Below, piece by piece: positions 30,401 through 44,160 of a stretch of 64,000 nucleotides of DNA (its first letter is position 1; each line of letters starts with the position of its first letter). A program made the position numbers and the translations under genes. Origin of the DNA: Aurantiochytrium sp. KH105 (lineage: Eukaryota > Sar > Bigyra > Thraustochytrida > Thraustochytriidae). The notes under the pieces were generated by a model, which saw only the letters and a program-made list of their open reading frames with translations, ran no database searches and was not told the origin of the DNA. Location of the stretch: the NCBI GenBank assembly GCA_003116975.1, contig BGKB01000244.1, positions 1-64,000 of the forward strand. Reading direction: 5' to 3'.

Positions 30401-33400
30401 TCGCAGGCGGTGAAAAAGACGTGCTGCAAAAGCTGCAAGCGGCCACACGGCCCGCACCATCCTCGCCATCTTGCCCATGCGTTCAAACTTCCACGTGGTA
30501 AAGCTCTGCAACACTTGAAGATAGTCTTTTCCACTGTGCACAACATCTGCAAAGACTTGAGCGTTTCCAAGCAAGAGTTCCGTCGCTTCGCTGCTCATAT
30601 CCCGCGCGTCGCTCCTCGCAAAGCTTGCGCGAGCTTCTCCCTTTTCGGCGCCGTCTTGCCGTCGCGCACAGAGATTTGACATCAAGAGCTCGTGCAGTTC
30701 TAATTTGCGTGCAAGGGTAGAGAGGTGCACAGTGGCAAACGTGTGCCATCCCGAGAGCGTCACCATCTGCGAAGGCGCCTTGAGCAATGCTGCCTCTGCA
30801 GCTCCAAGCGTCAGCGCGTCGAGTGATGTCGCAATGCCAAAGTCAAAGACGGCCAAACTTGTGCCAAAGCAGCTCACTTCTTCGCCAATCTCGTCATGCT
30901 CGACCACAACGACGATCGCAAAAGACTTGCTGTCGCCCCCATCCGCCAAGGTCCCACCACCCGTCAGAAATGCACGAACATGCGAAAGGATTGCTGGCGA
31001 GATTGACAGTCCACTGCCCGACGCCACGGTGATGACGACGGTATCTGCTTGCCCCTTTGCCGCCTGCAAAAACGCACTTGAAACTTGAGTGTCCGTTGCG
31101 CACGCCGCAAGCACCAAGAGATTGTGCTGCTTGCACGAGGTATACGCGCGGAGCCAGCGCATGCCCAAACCGTCTGGATCCACCATGCATGGCAAACGCA
31201 CAGACCACGCGAGCCGAGATGTAGGTGTCACGCCACGCGAATCCTCCAACACATTGGCGAGAAGCCGCGCCTGGGAAATGAGCGGTCTGTGCAGCGGCAG
31301 CATCGCTTGGAGCCACGCCATGCACGCATCCACGCTGATGTCTGTTTCCAGCACGTCCCCAACAGGGAAAAACAGGCGCAAATCCGCCGCTCCAAAGTCT
31401 ACCGGGATGCCGGCCATCAGTCCGGGAAGCGACACAACCATCGCAACCGCGTCTTCCTCGTTCATATTCTCATCTTCTTCATTGTCCTCGCCGTCGTCGA
31501 CGCTCCCTGTCGCGGACGCTGCCGCAGTAGTCGCCGACCCAGACCAGTCCACGAGTTTCACACCGGTGCTCAGACTGGGGCGCAAGCCACGGTCCAAGAG
31601 CACCTCCATCCAGGCCCCTAGGCATGCGCCACGAAGTGTCGGTGGAACTTTCCCGAGATACATTTCGCACGCAGTAACAAGAATGGCGTCAGCGGCAAGT
31701 GTTCCATCAGCGGTGTCGTCCTCGTCTTTGCGCCGAAGCCGCGCAAGATCTCGCTGCCAAGCTCGCTGAATGTCGTCGCCAAGGACTTCCTGTAGCTGCC
31801 GTGCGCGTTCGCTTTTAACCCCGATCGTATCGATACGGTCCCGCGCTTGCTCTTGCGTTGCTGCTGCGTCTCGCCGTCGCTTGGATGCCTCCCGAGATCG
31901 ATGCTGTGCATCCGCAACAACTCGCGCGAGTTCTTTGCGCTCCGTGTCGAGCACGGCCAACTCTGTCAGACTGCGCTGCAGCGACTCCTGTAGCGGACGA
32001 ACAGAATGAAGAACTTGGCGGTACCTCAAGACCGCCAACATCCAGCCTAAAAACACCTCTAGCGTTGGGCGGCAATCCACGAATTTTCGACGCCCGCCGC
32101 CATTCATTGATAGGCTGCCATCCGCCGATACGTCAAGATTAAAGGCTTCGCGCACCGTTGATGTGGCAAGCAATCGCTGCACTTCTGCAATCACGTCATC
32201 GCCAATCGCATCCTTCTGCAAAGCTAAAAGCCGTCCGCAGAGTCCTGGATCGTCCAACAGCTCGGGGGACACGGCTTTCTCCCAATAGTACTGCTTGGGC
32301 GCAAATTGCTCAGCGACTTCGTCGCGTCGCTGCTGCAAGTACTCTGCCGATTCCTGTCGCGCAGCACTTTCGCGTTCCACGCGCTCTTGCTCCAAGGCAA
32401 GCGCTCTTTCGCGCGCATCCAAGGCTTCGCCACTCCCCAAGAGATACAAGGCACGGAGAACGGCCCGCGTTGCGCTATTGGGATTGCGCAAGTTGCGCAC
32501 CTCTACAATGCGAGCTCGTGAGAGCTTGCCCAGACTCTCTGTGGTACTCGAGAGCAAGGGTCCAATCTCGTCAATTGCAGACGAAATGACGCTGCGCAGC
32601 CTGCGCACCTCGGCATCCGTAAAGGTCCATGTTGCCGTTTTTGCCTCGAGATTTCCGGTCGCAAGAGTCAGCTCCTCCGCAAGACTCCTGGATTCTGCGC
32701 TCGCTGCTTCAAGCACAGCCTCCGCAGCGTCCAGTTTGGGTTGCAGCATCGCCAGCTCACCGCGCATGCTCACCGCAAACAGAGAAGCTACGTCCACCAT
32801 CAAAAGGGCTTGCTCGGTCTCGGCAAACTTCTTCTCGAGCTCAGCACGACTCTGCGCGAGACGCCGGCTTGCCGCCCACACAAGACGCAGCAAGTCATTC
32901 ACGTCACCGAGCAGACCATCTTCCTCTCCACGTGTCGCAAGTGCATGCACTTCAAAGAGAACCTGGCAAAACTCAAAGAGGCTGTCTTCCGTCCCACTTG
33001 CACCCTCATTCTCCCCAGCAGCTCGCTTGAACAGCGAAATGAGCTCTGTGCCGCGTTTCTCGTCTCCCAGGGCATTTGCGGCACTGCGTTTGGCTACTTG
33101 GACCGCCAAATCCGCCAGATCCTCCAGCGTTGGTCGCTCCGTCTTGACAAGATGTGCACCTCGGAGCCCGCGCGGGATCCGCTTTGCCGATTCCACACAA
33201 AAGACAACTTTCAACCGCTGGCGAATGTGGCGAACAAAGTCGTCGTGCACAAGTGCGCGTTGTGTGCCCTGCGACATCTTTCCCGGATCTCTGTGCTGCG
33301 ACGCAACAATTTGCTGCCGTGCCGCGACGCTTGCATCAGCACCCTGGGCTGCCTCCTCAGCCCCAAGCCCAAGCTGCGACCAATCAATTAAATGATCCAC

Positions 33401-36400
33401 CGAGCCGCGACGTGCGATTTGAACCAGATCATCCAGAAAAGGCGAATTGTCGCAGCCCGCCTGGCTCCCTGCTTCTACATACAATAGCACCTTGTCCTCG
33501 CCACTTCCCGTCGCGACAAGAACCTTGCGCAAAGTCTCATGCCACGAAACTTCGTCCGTGGCCACGCTGGCCTCGACCACCTTGTATCCAAGACGTCTTG
33601 CTGCCTCTTGAACCACGAGTTCTCGGAGATGCGGGCTTCCCAGGGGCTCCAAAAGAACCACGCAAGTTGCTCCATCCGTCGAGCTTGGCGCGGCAACTGC
33701 CATCTCCATGCTGCAGACCTGACGCGCAAGAAATATTGAAGGGAAATTGCACGCCCGCGTTTCCCAAAACTGCTTCAGCTCCTTCATCTCAGCAGTGGTT
33801 GCATCTCTTGCTAGCACAATCACCTCCTGGCCCTCAACCGCAATGTTGTTCTTCTCCACCTCACTGCTATCATCCTCCGCCAACGAGTCAGAAGACGAGC
33901 CAACTTCATAGGCACCATCTTTCTCCTCTTGGTCCGCTGGGTGGGCCAGCGAATCGTTGCCTCGACAAGTGCTCGAGACGTGCGCGCATGCATCGCACGC
34001 TTCCTCGTCGGATGCGCTCGTCGCCTCGATTGCCTCCTCGTGGTCGTCGTCTACACGAGCGTGGTCGCACAAGGCCAGACGAAGGCCTTTGACCTTTGCA
34101 TCGGGCACGTGTCGGACGACGCGGCTGATCATTTCCCGAATACAGAGCTCACGTTCTTCCGCAGAAAGTTTGTGCGCGTGGTGCGCAAGAGCTGCGCCAT
34201 ACGTAGTAATTGCGAGCTTAATCACGCTGTCCACCTGAGCTGGCAAGCCTGGGGCAAAACGGAGTAGAAATTTGCAAGCTTCGACGATCGTCGCCCCAGC
34301 ATATTGCTGGGGCACGGCTTTTCCAAGATCGTCGAGAACACTTGCCCAAGGCATGCAGAAATCAGCTGCTCCAACCCTTTGATTTCTGCAGACAATGACG
34401 GAAGCAAAGGCGGCCGTCACGGCTTCCGCCTCAAGTTCTCCCAATTGTACCACTGTGGCAAAACGCGCACAAAGGCGAGACGATGCCGGCATGCGCTGCG
34501 CCGTTGCGAGAAAGCTACATCCATGAAACCTGATCTTGCCCACTTCAGCGGTATCGATAACTGTCCCCGTTTCGAGGGCCTGGCGGAGCTGCGCTTTCGC
34601 GGGCTCAGCCGAGGGATCGTCGAGAGCCAAATCGTCCACAAAGACGAGTCCGACAGAGGGCATGACACCACCCATCGATCCAAAGTCCCCATGCTCCTGC
34701 ACTGGCGGGGCAAAGTGGCCCTCGCAAAACCGATCAAGCTTGGTCAAAATACCAATCGGTTTGTCACCTTGTGCAAGACCCATGCGATGCACAACGACTT
34801 GACGAGACGGTGAATCCTCTTCAACTTGAGTTCGCAAAAGGGCCAGAGCTGCCTCGGATACGAGTCGCTTCCCGCTATGAAAGGGGCCCGTGCAAAGAAC
34901 ATCTGCGCGATAGCGAAGCTGCGCCGCAACAAACCAGGCCGCGCGTCGCTGCTGTGCCGTGAGGATACGAACCTTGTCCCGAGACACGAGATCAAGCGCC
35001 GCCATGCACGTGTAATCCTTCCAAGGCACCCATGCGCCGGCATCAATGTCATAGGCATGAAGAAAAAGCGACGGACCCTCGTCGGGACCCGCACGCGGAG
35101 GCAGCTTTACGGGAATTTTCATGCCCACGCGCGTGCTACGTCGCGCATCTTTGCCGTACGCAAGAGCAGCTTCGACCCGCGCGTCAGATCGAACAGGTGA
35201 TGACTTGCTGCCCCCCCAGACTCGTGCAAGGGCAAGTTCCACAAGTCTTGGGTCGAGGCCCGGCAGTTGCCCCACCGTCCAGAGAATGCCCAAGGTGACA
35301 GCAGCGTCTACAGGCTCGCGCGCCGGCACATCCTGACGCACACGGCCTCGCTCGTCAAGCATACGTTTCGAGAAGCCTACCAGCAGTGCATTCACTGTGC
35401 CAGCGAGTCGGGTGAGCAAGAGCGCTGGAAAGGCCTTGCCTTGGGGCCGCGAAAGCGCCCACAAGACTGGCAGCGCTACAACACACATTTCCTCAATCCG
35501 CTTTTGAAAGGGGATAAAGAAGTGAGGAAGCGCGAGGCGCGCGATCTCGGGAGCAGTTGCCGCATTTTCCGAATCTGGCGAAGCTAACCATGCATGAAGC
35601 ACCTCGCGAAACGAAACAGTTGCGTCGTCAGTGCGGACCAGGGCACATTTTGCAAGCATTCCCGGGGACATTTCCGCCAGAGACACAGTCTCAAAGACAA
35701 AACAGGCGCGCCGAGGAAGCAAGATACGTTCCTCACCTTCACGATTCGTTGCGCAGATTGCATGATCTTTGGGCTCCACGAGACATTCCACAAGGCTCGC
35801 CGCCGAGTTCTTGTCTAAATCGCCGTCCAGTACCACCCACGACAAGCCTTGCACAGCTTTGAAGATGCTGGCAGCCACAACTTCGTCATCTTGAGATTCA
35901 AGATGGACTCCATCGACAAGAGCGCTGGCCTTTTTCTTCTCCTTCTTCTTGGACTCCGCTTTGTCGGTTTCGTTCGCAGGCACGGCCAGTACGTCCTTTC
36001 CGGAGATGGTATCGAGGTCTGCTACATCGGTGGGGAGCGAAAAACTTCGGGTATCCTCAAAGTCAACGAACTTCTGGAACGCTAGTGACGCTGAAGAGCT
36101 GGCCTCGAGAACACGCATAATCTCGCGTTGAAGCCAGCGCGGTCGTGCATCAGCAAAGATCCGAGCAGCACGAAGGTTAACATTTCGCAGCAAATTTAGC
36201 GCTGCGACAATGATGCGCAAGACCAGAGACTTGCCGCTGCCAGGAGGGCCAAACAAAATGACACTCGAGCGCTCCAGAAAGCTGTCCGCGTCCAAAAAAC
36301 CCGACGCGTGCAAAACATCGAAACATACAGGCACGAGCCCGCTGCCTCTTGGTTCGATTCCTAGTTGAGTCATTGCGTGCACCAACAACGTGTGCAAGAC

Positions 36401-39400
36401 CCTGTCGCGCCTTGCTCGTGCAACGGGAGCATCCACAAGACGCCGAGAGCTGCCGCTCGAACGCCCAAGGGGGCTGCTGCCTAGTCCCAGGGCCTGGTTC
36501 GTGCGTCGACGTCTAATTTTAGACCGGCGAAGCGAGGCCGCTTCGTCAGGACCAGCTGCGATTTGTGCAGCTTCTTTCATTGACGTGTGCTGGCCACCGA
36601 AAATGCTAATAATGACATTGATTGCGGTCTCAAAGTCTTCCGCGCGACCCTCCATGATACGCACGAGAGCGTTCGCCAAGAGCGACCGTACGTGTGCCAA
36701 GGAGGCGCCCAACTTTACGTCTACCTGGAGCAGGCTATCACGTCCGCCCGTATGCTCTTGCTTGGCATTTAACGAGGAGTCCGTGCCCACATGCGATTGC
36801 CATGCCTCACGGACGACGCGCGAGATCACCGCAGCATTCCACTGGGCGCCATTGTCAATGAGCTTGAGCGCACCGCTTACTTCTCGACCTAGCTGGCTGC
36901 AGTCCTGTGCGCTCAGGCCGTTAAATTTACACAATATTTGGCTTGCGCCAACAATGGCACAGTCTGCGGATTCGACTCGGCATACGCGTATCCGAAAGTC
37001 CAACGAGGTCGGCAACGGTCCGCCTCGAGTAGTCGCAAACATGGCAGGACGGCTTTCCCGAGCTGACGAGTGGGCCAGTCTTGGGGACAGGTCGCGTAGC
37101 CATAATTGTAACGTTTCGTGGTGAGCTCGCGAAAGAAGATCGATTCCCTCCACAAAACCCCATGCCCCCGTCGCCGCGAGGCCCTTCAAAATGCGCTCAA
37201 AGGCAGAGCCATGGCCCACGGTGAGCGTAGACATCGCCAAGCATCGTGTTCCCGTCAGGTCAGCGAGCTCTCGAATGGTTGCAGACTTGCCAACGGTTGC
37301 GCTCCCACAAGCGCAGCCGATTGCCCCGGCCGTGGCTGCAAGCGCAAGTGCACGGAGACATCGAAGAGTGGATGGAGCAATCACCAAACGTGTTCCCTCA
37401 AGTGCGTCCCAGGCAAGTCCATGCGTAAAGCGAGCCCCCAGCGTCTCAACTCGCAAGTGCAACGTCTTTGCGCCTTGGTCGCCAGCTTTCAGGTAGGATC
37501 GAAACGCAAGCTCCCATAGCAAAGGTTTTCGACTTGCGGCACTCACACGATCTCGCATGTCCTGCAGTGTGGTGATACAGGCCTGAATGCGTGTCACGGC
37601 GCAAACAGGCAGCTTTGCATTCTTTTCGCTCCCAAGAAGCCCACAGCAAAATTGGATCCCGCTTTGCAGACGCAAGAACGGGTCTTCCCCGTTCACTTGC
37701 GCGCGCGGCGACTTGAGCGCTGTGGTGGAACTCTTGAGAAAGGAGCCCGAATTGACGACCTGCAGCGCTGTGTCGCCGAGTAAGTTGTCGACATCTCCGA
37801 AGGCTTGCTCCACGAGACGCGTGCAAGCCACTCTAAGGGCTGCAAGGATTGCACCCTGAAAAGGGCACTCTCGAATGGCACGCGACAGCGGGTCCCACGT
37901 GCTCAGGTCCGCCATGGCTTCGACAAGAGTTGCAACGCATTGCAAAAATTGTGTCTTGCCACGCACGTCGAGCTCTGCAATCCACTCATCCACCGCGATC
38001 TTGCGGGCCGCAACGGGCGCGCCATCGACTCGCTGTCGGAGTTCAAATGCCACGGGCAGAGGGGGGTTGTCGAGTCGAAACGCCGACTTTGACAAATTCT
38101 GACGCGAAGTATAGCCTCGTACTACCATTTGATGAACCTCGAAAACGTCCTTGACCGCGCTCTTTCCAAGATGCGCATGCCGTCGACGGAACTGCGCAAG
38201 AATAGTCTCCGCAGCACCTTCAGGTTGGCCGTAAGGCAGCGCTTCCCACGCAAACACGAGATTTTGCACATTATCAAAGAGCAGGCCGACACGCTCACCC
38301 ACCTCTGCGCAGTCCCGCTGCGCCGCGCTCAAAAACGCCAAGAGCTGCGCGTCAGCAATAAAGTAGAATCGCGGACACTTTCTTCGGATCTCCTCGAGTT
38401 TGCCGCCAAGAGACTCATTGATGGCGTCCATGCACTCATTAAGATCGGCAAAGAGTCGCAGGGCAGGGACGCGGAATTCCTCGCCCTCTGGATCGTCTTG
38501 TGCAAGTCTCTGCAGTGCCGCAACCGTATCGCTCCTGCGCCCATGCAAGATATCCATGAGTAGGTGCAGTGAAACGCGACGATTACTCACGGTGGCCGTG
38601 AACTGGGACCAGAGCCGGTTTGCAAAGTGGAATGACTTAATTTCCTTCTCGCTCAATTTGATCGGCATTGGGCTTGCCGCGGAGTCCGCAAAGAGCGCTT
38701 CAATGGGCTCCCATTTCGTCTGGAACATCTTTACCGACTGTAGCCACTCCCGCAAATGTGCAATGTCCTTTGCCCAGTCCTCGGCGCGAGCCGTCATGTT
38801 TCCCGATTCTGTAAACGTCGAGGCTTGAATGCGCTGCATCTCAATCATCTGATTTTCGATCAGCAGCAATATAGAGTCCATGTCGAGAGATTGCGGGGTT
38901 GTGGCGGTATTGGTACCAGACGCGCTGTCGGCAGCAACAGCCTGTGCTGCGCCCGAGTTTCCAGGACCCGTTGCGTCGAGACCGCCTACCTCCCCTGCGG
39001 GCGTTGCCGCATGCACCTGGACGACGCCCTCGCCATCGGCATGCAAGGTATTGTTCTTGGCATCAGAATCTCCGGCGATCTTGACCTCGCGCTGATGCTC
39101 ACCAGAGAGGATGAGGATGTGCGCAGCAGTGATGCCTACTTTGGCGGTGCGCAGACGGTGGGCGTGCAAGTCTGCTGCCATTTTATCCATCTTGAGCTCG
39201 ATTTCGTACTCGTGTTCAGCCAACGCGCAAATCTCTGCAATCTCGTCATAATAGCGTGCAATGTGCAGTTCCTCCAGGGCATGCAAGCTCACCTTGTCAT
39301 AGCGAATGGCTTCATCATTTCGAGATGGTCCTGCTTTGCGACGTGATACGCTGATGCTTTCCCGCGTACTTTGTGCGAGCCTAGTGGCAGATACATTCAT

Positions 39401-42400
39401 TTCTACGACTTGTTCTTGGCCGTCCTTATCATTGCCATCGTCCTCGCCACTATTGTTGCCATCGTCCTCGCCATCATTTAGCCCGAGAAGGCCGCCGAGG
39501 AAGTTACCATCGAGGGGCACCATGATTGCTATAATTTGGCGCCAGTGACGCGCTCGCAAAGCGTTGCTCGTCAAGAGACCGAGCAACGGGAGTGTGTCCT
39601 TGAAGTCGAGCAGCAGTTGCCGAACCGAGAGACAAATGGTGAGGGGCACATCGTCGTCAGCTCCATTCAACTCGGCCAAGACCTCGTCGAGGCCCGGAAC
39701 CCAACCTCCCTCGCCAGTAATAAGCTCGAGGGCGTCGTCAGCGCTCACATTTGAAAAGGTGCTACGTCGCCACGTCTGAACAGTCTCCCGCGCATCTGCC
39801 ACAATGGACCAAAGTTGATTAAAAAGGCCCACGCGCTTGCGCATGGCCACCACATCTGCAAGCGCGCGCTCAGCGTCGAGCGTGTGCTCGCTCTTGACAA
39901 CAGGAATTCCATACACCTCCTTTTCCGGACGGTCGAAGACGCGAATTCGCGAGGCAAGAAGCTCCATCATGCTACAGGCTGTCGAAACGGCCTCGTTGAG
40001 ATATTCCGTCTCGGCGGCGATTTGCATAGCCTCCTCGACGTTGTCACGCGCTGTTAGCTGGACGACCTGGGCGCGAAGCAATTCAAGGCGTTCCTTGAAG
40101 CGCTCCTTCTCCGCGTTGAGGCCCACCAGGAAACTGCTTTCGTGCGAGCGAGCCTTTTCCACGCACGCATGGCACGTGGTGCGAGCAAGATCTGGCTTTG
40201 CGAGCAGTGTGGCCTGAAAGGCAATGTCTTCGGAGCTCTGCATGTACTGTAAACGCTCCAGTGCGTCGAGCCTGCGTCGGGCGGGCGCAAGGCACCGCTG
40301 CGCAATGTCGTCCAGAATTCTCTCGAGATCTACCTCAAACTTCCACAGCGTGCTAAGGTCATCTGCCGTGGCGATCCCAAGCTGGACATCCGCGAGCAGC
40401 TGATCATATTCATGTTCCGCTTTGCGCAGGTGGCGCGTGGCCTGCGCGTGAATTTCGTCGAGTATGATTGTGGCCATTTGGTCGCATCGAGCCTTGAGGG
40501 TTTGCTTGGCGTCGCGAGACTCGACGTGAAAGAGAGGAATGCGCAGGTCCGTGGGTAACTCGCAATCAATCTGCGTCGACACGCGGCGTAAACGAAGAAC
40601 CTCCTTTTCACAGCTTTCGAGCATGGCTGACTCGTCTTCGGGCTCGTCCGAGATCTCATAGTTTGCTTCAAGATCAGCGTGAGTTCTTGGAAAGGGGTCA
40701 GTTTCCCGCGAAAAGGTGAATTGATGCCCTGCCTTTAGGCCAGAGCTCACTGCAGCATCCTCTCCCTCTTGCCCCGGCGCAGGAGTTTGCGCCGCCAATT
40801 GTTCGTTCCGTTCTGCGATATCAAGACCGAGGGTCGATGATGTTGAGCCAGATGAAAACGAGGATGATGCCGTAGCAGACATGTCGTGCTCGCCCCAGCC
40901 GAGGAAGGAGTCTTCCGATACGCGATCAGGAAGACCACCTGCACCTCGTGATACAGTCGGCATGGTGCTTTGACGCGCACCAAGAGCACCGCCCTCTAAA
41001 AGTAAATAGTTTTCAGTGCTGTTAGAACCCGTGGGAGACAGGTTTTTCCGGCGTGCGAGTGGCTGTGTGAACCACTCGCGATATATGTTCAAGTCAAGGT
41101 GAGTAACGTCTGTAAACCCAGCGTGAATTCCCGCGAGGATCTTTGTCTCGAGGCCGTGCATGACCTCGAGGACCTCCTCGGCCGCGGACACTGCCTCCGA
41201 GACGATTGCATCGAGCCTACAGCTTGCGGACCATATGCAATTGGCGACAAAATGTAGAGGGTCTTGGGCGTCATCTTGCAAGGCGCGGTGAAAGACGTAT
41301 AGCACGGGCGAAGCGTGCACAGATCGTTTCTTACGAACCGTCATGAGACTGCGGAGCACGAGGGGAAGAAGGGCAGCTCTTGCATTGGAGAATGAAATGG
41401 AGGTCTCCTCGGTCGAGACGTTCCGAAGCGCCGCAAGGACGGGCATGAGATCGTCAGTGGGATCTTCGATGCTCGTGATTGCTTTAGCAAGATGCTCTAT
41501 CGTGGCAAGAACACGCTGTCGAACGTCACTGAGCGGCGGCGAGAACTCTGGGCCCTCGCGAAAGAGCAGCTGAACGGTGAAAAGGCCTTCGCGCTGCGTA
41601 TGGGCCGCAAGACGCTTTTCGAGCTCGACATCCATTCTCCGTCCGTGGGACGGACCGTGCAAGGATGCCGAGGCGAGGAAGCCGCTGCTCGCCTGAAATA
41701 AGGCCACGTAACGCTCGAGCGAAAGCTGGACGTACTCGTACAAGTGTTGGCGAGCTGCGAGTCGTGTGCGGTACACGAGGCGCTCTGTGACACTTCCGTG
41801 GTGTTCTTCAAAGCTCCGCGAGTAGAAATTATACGTGCCGCCATCCGGCCCGGGTTGACCATGGACCTTGCTGAGGCAGATCATGACGATCCCATGCATC
41901 CACTTGCTCGTCAAGAGGTGCGAGACGGTTTGCAAGTGCATACTCTGCTTTTTGGAAAACACTGATACGCGAAGTGGTGGCGCGAGGTCCTTTGTGCCGA
42001 GAAAAAGATGAATATCAGTGCCTCCATGACCAAGAACACTTGGTAAGTCGGCGCCGAGGTGTTGCGCCAAGAACATGTATTCACGAAGGTGCTGGAAACA
42101 AAAGATGGCAGATTCGCGGATCGCCTGCCGCGTCGTGAAGAAAGAGACCATTGGGTTTTTCGCGCTTGTTCGCGCCTGCCGTACAACGCGAGCTTCTTGC
42201 TGCACTTTGTAAAAGGCGCGTAGTCCCCACTGCTCAATGGCTACCATGTGCATGCCCAGCATACGAGGTCGAGCCCACAGCGGGGTGCCCTGCCAGCGCC
42301 GAAGCATTTTCTTTCGTCTGCGCTGCAGCTGTCGGGCTGGCTTGCTGCTGAGGAACAAGTTGTATGCGCACGCTGCCTCGTGCATGTGTTGTTCGGTGAC

Positions 42401-44095
42401 CTGCGTGAGCTCTTGGCCGAGCATGTGGTGTACTTGCTCGACAAGGTGACGCAAAGCAATGCGTGTATTGAGAAGATGGCTGTCGATCCCACGTGGCAAA
42501 TGCGTCATCTCCGAGACAGCATTGACCGGCATGGCCTCGTCGGACTTTAAGGTGTTCTGTTGCGTAGTACTCGTGAGAGGACTTGCTGGCAAGAGCTTGG
42601 TGAAAATCGTGTCGACGAGTTCCTGCACGCGGTCCTGAAAGGGACGTGCACGGTCTTCTCGGGACCTGGGGCCAGGAAGCGCGGAGCAAGGCGCGTCAAT
42701 ATCGAGTAATCTCTCCATTTCTTGCAGCATGCTTGCCAGTGTGACAGAGTTCCGCGAGGCGTCTCGCCCGAGCTGACTTTGATTGCCACCTTCTTCCTGT
42801 AGGTGCATCATTGTGTCGCCCGAGTGCGAGCTTCCGGAGCCGAGGCTACGGATTGGAAAATTCAACGCGCGGGCGGCAATGCGTTCCCGAAAACCCCACA
42901 CGCGTGAGGGCGTATCGTCTGCGGGTGTTTCGACCTCGTTGGAAAGGATATATGCATCGCTTTGACGAGGATGCGTATCGAGGAAGTTCTGGTACTTCCA
43001 GGTCATGCCATGGACGAAGCGTAAGGCGTCGGCGTGCTGGACACGTGCCTGGAAACAGGACGGAGGCTCATTGCGAAATCGTAATATGGTTCGAGGACAA
43101 AGCTTTTGCGCAAAGTGTCCGTCGTCGTGCAAGCTCAAGCGAATAGTGTAGAGTTTCGCCACGGGATCGTACGCCAAGACTTGGCATGGAACCTGAATGG
43201 CAACTCTACGTATTGAGCTAAATGTCTGCAGAAATGCAGGTGTTTCTCCTTGATCGTTGCGGCCACTGAGGTTCGCATGCGTGTCCGCGACCCACTCGGC
43301 GTCTTGAAGCAAGCACGGAAACTTGCGTGCCTCGCCTTGCGCGCACGTGTGACCGCATACGCCGGGGCCCAGATCGAAGGATGTCAGATAAAGGACGCGG
43401 GTGGTGCGTTCGTCTTGGTTTGGACCCAAGGGAAGGGCAAAGGTGAGCCTCTGAGGCGCGCATGCGTGAACATCGTGGCTCGACGAAGCGCACGCGGGGC
43501 GTGGCCGCTTCTTATGCCGTTGATGCGAGCTGGGAAAGGTTCTCAGGTCCTTGACTTCGGTTTCCAAAAGCCGAAAGGCAGGGCTGTATGCGTTGGCAAT
43601 GCGTGACGTCATGGAGTCGTGTGGTGATGCGATGGAAAAGACCCGGTCGGTGTCTCTTTCGCGAAGCCTTCGACCCGGGCTCGGCCGCGGTGATGCAGGA
43701 GTCTTTCTATTGAGTGCACTGTGCTGTTGACGATGATGAGCTTCGTCGTCCTCCTCGCGCTTGAAACTCTTTCGTTGTTGTTGTTGTTGATGATGTTGTT
43801 GTTGCTGCTGCTGCTGCTGCTGCTGTTGCTGGTGATGACGAGAAGCCAAGCGCCTTGACGGGCTCCCTGGCGGGCGTCTTGGGACGGGTGCCTTTGGTGT
43901 CTTGTCGCGAAGATTCTTCATTCGAGAATGCCAGTCGGTCTTCTCCACGAAGCCGCCAGTATATTCTTTCCATCCAGAGGTGAGTTGAAAGCGATCCTTG
44001 TCGCTGTGGATGCCGCTGCTGCTTTTGCGCTCTTTTTCGGTTTCGTTGTTGCTGTATTTGTCCTGGTCCTCCGCGCGCTCTTCTCTTTGCTGCTT

Positions 44096-44160
<65 letters not shown>

